Origin: an uncultured Rhizobium sp.
GTDB taxonomy: Bacteria > Pseudomonadota > Alphaproteobacteria > Rhizobiales > Rhizobiaceae
NCBI GenBank assembly: GCA_945952045.1
Contig: CAMFHE010000007.1
Coordinates: forward strand, 62,001 to 126,000
Length of the DNA: 64,000 nt
Direction of reading: 5' to 3'
This document shows positions 59,832 through 64,000 of the stretch, piece by piece (position 1 is the first letter of the stretch; every line of letters begins with the position of its first letter). Position numbers and translations under genes: made by a program. Below the pieces are notes generated by a model, which saw only the letters and a program-made list of their open reading frames with translations, ran no database searches and had not been told where the DNA came from.

Positions 59832-60481
59832 TGACACATGTTGACGCCCATGCGCTCAGCATGGACCGGATGTATCGCTACCAGCGGCACATCTACGACC
59901 TGACCCGCAAATATTACCTGCTCGGCCGTGACGGCACGATCCGCCGGCTGGCGCCGGCGGCCGGGGGTACGGTGCTGGAAGTCGGTTGCGGCACGGGCCG
60001 CAATCTGCTTCTGGCCGCCCGCGCCTTTCCGCAAGCCCGCCTGTTTGGCCTCGATATCTCCGCCCAGATGCTGGCGACCGCGCGGCGCAACTTTTCCGGC
60101 AAGGACCAGATGCCGGAATTGCGCGTCGCCGATGCCTGCGCCTTCCGCGCTGAGGACTTCGGCCAGCAGGGTTTCGACCGGGTGCTGATCTCCTATGCGC
60201 TGTCGATGATCCCCGACTGGGAAGCGGCGGTCGATAGCGCGCTCGATGCGCTCAACCCTGGCGGCTCGCTGCATGTCGTCGATTTCGGCCAGCAGGAAGG
60301 ACTGCCGCGATGGTTCGGCACCGGTCTCAAGGCGTGGCTCAGACGCTTCCACGTCACGCCTCGCGCCGAGCTCAACGCCGTCCTCGCTGACAAGGCCCGA
60401 CAGCGCAATGGCCGTCTCGAAGTCGAAATCATCGGCGGCGGCTATGCCTGGCGCGGCATTATTCGCCTTCCGGCCGCCTGA
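59831..60481 (+). CDS. btaB: Diacylglycerylhomoserine N-methyltransferase BtaB
   Basis: This 216-residue class I methyltransferase converts diacylglycerylhomoserine to DGTS by three N-methylations. Motif I is VLEVGCGTGRNLLLAAR near residue 48, the acidic loop is LFGLDISAQML, and the post-I region DRVLISYALSMIPDWE is conserved. Translational coupling to btaA makes the assignment firm. Together the two genes provide the complete bacterial betaine-lipid pathway. Confidence 0.92.
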   Translation: MTHVDAHALSMDRMYRYQRHIYDLTRKYYLLGRDGTIRRLAPAAGGTVLEVGCGTGRNLLLAARAFPQARLFGLDISAQMLATARRNFSGKDQMPELRVADACAFRAEDFGQQGFDRVLISYALSMIPDWEAAVDSALDALNPGGSLHVVDFGQQEGLPRWFGTGLKAWLRRFHVTPRAELNAVLADKARQRNGRLEVEIIGGGYAWRGIIRLPAA

Positions 60482-60602
60482 GGGCCTTGCAACTAACCGA
60501 ATTTTTACGTTGTTATGGTGAAGAAGAGGTTCACGCCTCTGGGGGACATCGAATCACGGAAACCGTTCAGTGGGCGCCAATCATCTTGCCATGCTCTGTG
60601 GG

Positions 60603-61391
60603 ATGCTCATGCGGCGTTTTCTTCTTGCGTTTCTCCCCCTCGCCCTCGTGCTCGGCGGCTGCACGTCGTCGAGTTACGATCTGATCGAAACTGCGGCGAT
60701 CTCGCCGAAATTCCAGGACAGCGATCCGCAGGATTTCGGCCCGAAGCATCCGAGCAAGCATCCGATCCACGGTATCGACATCTCCAAATGGCAAGGCGAT
60801 ATCGAGTGGCAGAAAGTGAAAGCCTCCGGCGTTTCCTTCGCCTTTATCAAGGCCACCGAGGGCAAGGACAGGCTCGATCCGAAGTTCAACGAATACTGGC
60901 AGCGCGCCGGCGCCGTCGGTATCCCTTACGCGCCCTATCATTTCTATTATTTCTGCTCCACCGCCGACGAACAGGCCGATTGGTTCATCCGCAACGTGCC
61001 GAAGGTCGCGATGCGCCTGCCGCCGGTTCTGGACGTCGAATGGAACGGCGAATCCAAGACCTGCACCACCCGGCCCGATCCTTCGACGGTGCGCAGCGAG
61101 ATCAAGCGTTTCATGGACCGGCTGGAGGCCTATTACGGCAAACGGCCGATCATCTATACCTCCGTCGATTTCCACCGCGACAATCTCGTCGGCTATTTCA
61201 GCGATTATTACTTCTGGGTGCGTTCCGTCGCTGCCCACCCTGAAAAGACCTATGCCGACCGCCGCTGGGCCTTCTGGCAATATACATCCACGGCGGAAGT
61301 GCCCGGCATCAAGGGCAACACCGATATCAACGTCTTCGTCGGCTCGGTGAAGAACTGGAAGAAGTGGCTGGCCTCGGTCAACGCCTCCTGA
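60603..61391 (+). CDS. Glycoside hydrolase family 25 lysozyme-like lipoprotein
   Basis: This protein of about 262 residues starts at ATG 60603 (60609 and 60570 are alternatives). The signal peptide ends in a lipobox (VLGGC). The GH25 domain begins IHGIDISKWQGDIEW and contains KATEGKDRLDPKF and the catalytic DxE in VLDVEWNGE. The C-terminal WAFWQYT and TDINVF segments complete the barrel. It would cleave the MurNAc-GlcNAc bond of peptidoglycan in the periplasm. It lies about 120 bp after btaB and is not obviously part of that operon. Confidence 0.9.
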   Translation: MLMRRFLLAFLPLALVLGGCTSSSYDLIETAAISPKFQDSDPQDFGPKHPSKHPIHGIDISKWQGDIEWQKVKASGVSFAFIKATEGKDRLDPKFNEYWQRAGAVGIPYAPYHFYYFCSTADEQADWFIRNVPKVAMRLPPVLDVEWNGESKTCTTRPDPSTVRSEIKRFMDRLEAYYGKRPIIYTSVDFHRDNLVGYFSDYYFWVRSVAAHPEKTYADRRWAFWQYTSTAEVPGIKGNTDINVFVGSVKNWKKWLASVNAS

Positions 61392-61578
61392 TTTCGCCGC
61401 CAGATCACCTCCAGCAAAAGCGATTGCCGGATGTTGCGAAAACCATACCAGGAAGCAGACATTGAAGCATTTTCGGGCCAAGAACCGTAAATGCCTGGGA
61501 GCGAGACCGCCGGTTTCTTGCTTCCGTCACAATGTTCTGGAAAAGCCGGCACACGAAAACGACATAAAGGATTGCCGC

Positions 61579-62769
61579 ATGAACTCTCGTCTCGTCCGCC
61601 GTTTCGGTCTCGCGCTCGCTTTGGGAACGCTGCTGGCCTCGACCGCCTCGGCCGAACAATGCGGCGGCGATCTCTCCGCCTTTCTCGCCGGCGTCAAGGC
61701 CGAAGCCGTCGCCAAGGGTATCCCGGCCGAAGCCGCCGACAAGGCGCTGGCCGGCGCTCAGATCGACCAGAAGGTACTGTCGCGCGACCGCGCACAGGGC
61801 GTCTTCCGCCAGACCTTCCTCGAATTCTCGCAGCGCACCGTCTCCAAGGGCCGTCTCGATCTCGGCGCCAAGAAGATCAAGGAATATGCCTCCGTCTTCA
61901 AGCGCGCCGAAGACGAGTTCGGTGTGCCCGCCGGCGTCATCACCGCCTTCTGGGCGATGGAAACCGACTTCGGCGCCGTGCAGGGCGATTTCAACACCCG
62001 CAACGCGCTGGTGACCCTCTCGCATGATTGCCGCCGCCCGGAATTGTTCCGGCCGCAGCTCATCGCCCTCATCGAGATGGTGCAGCATGGCGACGTCGAT
62101 CCGCAGACCAATACCGGCGCCTGGGCCGGCGAAATCGGCCAAGTGCAGATGCTGCCCAAGGACATCATCGCCTTCGGCGTCGATGGCGACGGCGATGGCC
62201 ATGAAAGCCTGAAGACCAGCGCGCCGGACGCGATCATGACCGCCGCCAAGTTCATCCAGCATCTCGGCTTCAAGCGCGGCGAACCCTGGATCCAGGAAGT
62301 GACGCTGCCAAAGGAATTGCCCTTCGAGAAATCCGGCCTCGGCGGCACGATGACCGCTGGCGAATGGTTCTCGCTCGGCGTGAAGCCACGCGACGGCAAT
62401 ACGGCGTTTTCGTCGCTACCGGCCTCGCTGGTGCTGCCGCAGGGCCGCAACGGCCCGGCCTTCATCTCCTATCCGAACTTCAACATCTATCTGGAATGGA
62501 ACAAGTCGTTCATCTACACGACGTCGGCAGCCTATTTCGCCACGCGTCTGATGGGCGCCGAGCCCTATCTCAAGGGCACACCGGAACAGGGCCTCACCCC
62601 CGACGACATGAAGGGCCTGCAGACCAAGCTGCAGCAGCGCGGACATGATGTCGGCGAAATCGACGGCATCCTCGGCTCCGGCACCCGCGTCGCCATCCAG
62701 AAGGAACAGCAGCGCCTCGGCATGGCTGCCGACGGCTGGGCAACGCCCGCGCTTCTGAACGCGCTCTGA
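61579..62769 (+). CDS. Lytic murein transglycosylase of the MltB family with peptidoglycan-binding domain
   Basis: This 396-residue protein starts at ATG 61579 behind AAAGG. The signal peptide is cleaved near ASA (about residue 24). The SLT_2/MltB domain (about 30-330) has the catalytic Glu in GVITAFWAMETDFGAVQGDF, followed by RRPELFRPQLIALIEMVQ and WAGEIGQVQMLPKD. A C-terminal PG_binding_1 domain (about 335-396) ends the protein. It cleaves glycan strands with formation of 1,6-anhydro-MurNAc, the product recycled by AmpD-type amidases. A strong terminator follows. Confidence 0.94.
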   Translation: MNSRLVRRFGLALALGTLLASTASAEQCGGDLSAFLAGVKAEAVAKGIPAEAADKALAGAQIDQKVLSRDRAQGVFRQTFLEFSQRTVSKGRLDLGAKKIKEYASVFKRAEDEFGVPAGVITAFWAMETDFGAVQGDFNTRNALVTLSHDCRRPELFRPQLIALIEMVQHGDVDPQTNTGAWAGEIGQVQMLPKDIIAFGVDGDGDGHESLKTSAPDAIMTAAKFIQHLGFKRGEPWIQEVTLPKELPFEKSGLGGTMTAGEWFSLGVKPRDGNTAFSSLPASLVLPQGRNGPAFISYPNFNIYLEWNKSFIYTTSAAYFATRLMGAEPYLKGTPEQGLTPDDMKGLQTKLQQRGHDVGEIDGILGSGTRVAIQKEQQRLGMAADGWATPALLNAL

Positions 62770-62778
62770 TCGCCTGAC

Positions 62779-62812
62779 GCCCCGCCCTTCGAAAGAAAGG
62801 CGGGGCTCTTTG
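62779..62812 (+). terminator. Rho-independent terminator after the MltB-type gene
   Basis: An 8-bp GC stem (GCCCCGCC / GGCGGGGC) with a 12-nt loop is followed by TCTTTG. Confidence 0.75.
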
Positions 62813-62885
62813 TCTCAGTGACAAGAATCGGGTGGTCCCGCGCCGGCCGTCATCCTAAGCACGATTCCGTTCAGGAGGAATCGCC

Positions 62886-63800
62886 ATGGCCGAAGTCACC
62901 GCCCCCCGCATGAATGCCCTGACATGGGGCCTGCTTTTGCTGCTCGGCCTGATCTGGGGCGGCTCGTTCTTTTTCGCCCGTGTCGCCGTCCAGCATATCC
63001 CGCCCTTCACGCTGGTCTTTCTGCGCCTCTTCCTCGCCGCGCTTGCCCTGCATATCTACCTGCATGGCGGACACGACCTTTATAGCTGCCTGCGCCGCCG
63101 CTGGCGCGAATTCGCCATTCTCGGCCTGCTCAACAATGCCGTGCCGCATGTGCTGATCTTTTCCGGCCAGACGCAGATCGGCGCCGGCCTCGCCTCGATC
63201 CTCAATGCCACGACGCCGATCTGGACGGTGCTGGTCGCCAATAGCTTCACGCCCGACGAAAAGCTGACAGGCCAGAAACTCGCCGGCTGCATCCTCGGCC
63301 TCATGGGCACGGCGGTGCTGATCGGCCCCGGCGCTTTCGCCAAGAGCGACATTCCCTTCTGGGCGCTGTTGCTGCCGGTTCTCGGCGCCGTCTCCTATGG
63401 TATTGCGGCAACCTATGGCAAACGCTTCCGCGGCCTGCCCGCCCCCGTCACGGCCACGGGGCAGTTGACCTTCTCGTCGCTGATGATGTTGCCCGCCTGC
63501 CTCGTCATCGACAACCCCTGGACGCTGCCGATGCCGCCGCTCGACGTCATCCTGGCGGTGCTGGGCCTCGCGCTGCTTTCGACCGCCTTCGCCTACATTC
63601 TGTTCTTCCGCATCATGAGCCTTGCGGGCGCCACAAACACTTCGCTGGTGACGCTGATCGTGCCGCCCGGCGCCATTCTGCTTGGCGCCATCTTCCTCGG
63701 CGAAAGGCTGGGATGGGAAGACATGGCCGGCATGGCCCTCATCGGTGCGGGACTCATCGTGCTCGACGGCCGACTCGCCGGAAGGTTGCGGCGGGCTTGA
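62886..63800 (+). CDS. EamA/DMT-superfamily transporter
   Basis: This 304-residue protein has ten predicted TM helices in two EamA repeats. The first repeat begins LLLLLGLIWGGSFFFARVAV, and the second shows PVLGAVSYGIAATYGKRF and ends ILLGAIFLGERLGWEDMAG. AGGAGG precedes ATG 62886. Relatives export amino acids, purines or other metabolites; no substrate can be assigned. It is a single-gene unit. Confidence 0.92.
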   Translation: MAEVTAPRMNALTWGLLLLLGLIWGGSFFFARVAVQHIPPFTLVFLRLFLAALALHIYLHGGHDLYSCLRRRWREFAILGLLNNAVPHVLIFSGQTQIGAGLASILNATTPIWTVLVANSFTPDEKLTGQKLAGCILGLMGTAVLIGPGAFAKSDIPFWALLLPVLGAVSYGIAATYGKRFRGLPAPVTATGQLTFSSLMMLPACLVIDNPWTLPMPPLDVILAVLGLALLSTAFAYILFFRIMSLAGATNTSLVTLIVPPGAILLGAIFLGERLGWEDMAGMALIGAGLIVLDGRLAGRLRRA

Positions 63801-64000
63801 TGAAAGCGGCTGTGGATCAAGTCAAGAAATACCAGTTAACCAATTGAACGGAAATGATAATTTAACCCAGACCCCTGTGGAAAACCGGGCTTTTCAGGTG
63901 TGTTTGACGAGACTCACCAAATGTAAATCAATCCAAATAAAGCGTGAATTTTTTTCGTCTTAAATTCCATGGACTTACTCGACAATTGCTGCGGAAAACG

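Noticed and set aside
63969..64000. Start of a gene at the right edge (ATG at 63969)
   Set aside because: Only about ten codons are visible and the upstream sequence shows no clear ribosome-binding site.

Overview
The window is a stretch of a GC-rich alphaproteobacterial chromosome. I place it in the Rhizobiaceae (Agrobacterium/Rhizobium/Sinorhizobium-like). The evidence is the gene order around the division and cell-wall (dcw) cluster, a very long FtsZ, BtaA/BtaB betaine-lipid enzymes, a PPi-dependent phosphofructokinase, a DUF2778 protein, rhizobial-style palindromic repeats and an RNase P RNA. Almost everything is housekeeping; I see no phage, insertion sequence, CRISPR array or secretion-system island.

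Layout: 1-333 is the N-terminal part of a glycine-zipper lipoprotein. 429-4738 is an RND efflux pump with its adaptor. 5061-7541 is a UvrD/PcrA helicase, followed by a MITE-like inverted-repeat element. 7735-9072 is a DUF2778 (L,D-transpeptidase-like) protein. 9620-11808 holds a divergent amidase and nicotinamidase. 12027-13725 is panC-panB. 13938-14965 is an AzlC/AzlD exporter. 15005-18920 holds aminopeptidase P, prmA and an SCO-type copper protein, with a probable small RNA on the opposite strand between pepP and prmA. 19186-21614 is an MCP-CheW pair. 21803-22981 has a small secreted protein and CreA.

23042-51328 is mostly one long leftward envelope/division block. In transcription order it reads mraZ-rsmH-ftsL-ftsI-murE-murF-mraY-murD-ftsW-murG-murC-murB, a two-gene rightward interruption (MHS-type transporter, metallophosphoesterase), then ddl-ftsQ-ftsA-ftsZ-lpxC-bamD-recN-ligA. 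Together these make the lipid II precursor, build the divisome, start lipid A synthesis and assemble outer-membrane proteins. rnpB (RNase P RNA) lies just upstream of mraZ.

52205-63800 holds an FAD amine oxidase, an AmpD-type amidase, a DjlA-type co-chaperone, pfp, a LysE-like membrane protein, a lytic transglycosylase lipoprotein, btaAB, a GH25 lysozyme, an MltB-type transglycosylase and an EamA transporter.

The most interesting signals are non-coding. One is an RNA at about 17115-17268 with two CCUCC-rich hairpin loops (anti-Shine-Dalgarno, alpha-r14/NfeR1-like) and a strong terminator. Another is an exact 10-bp-periodic run of four TGGG boxes upstream of mraZ, matching the MraZ operator pattern known from E. 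coli. Others are a 107-bp element with 30-bp imperfect inverted ends and a family of roughly 44-bp palindromes. Start codons were chosen from ribosome-binding sites and family lengths, so many differ from the longest open frame.
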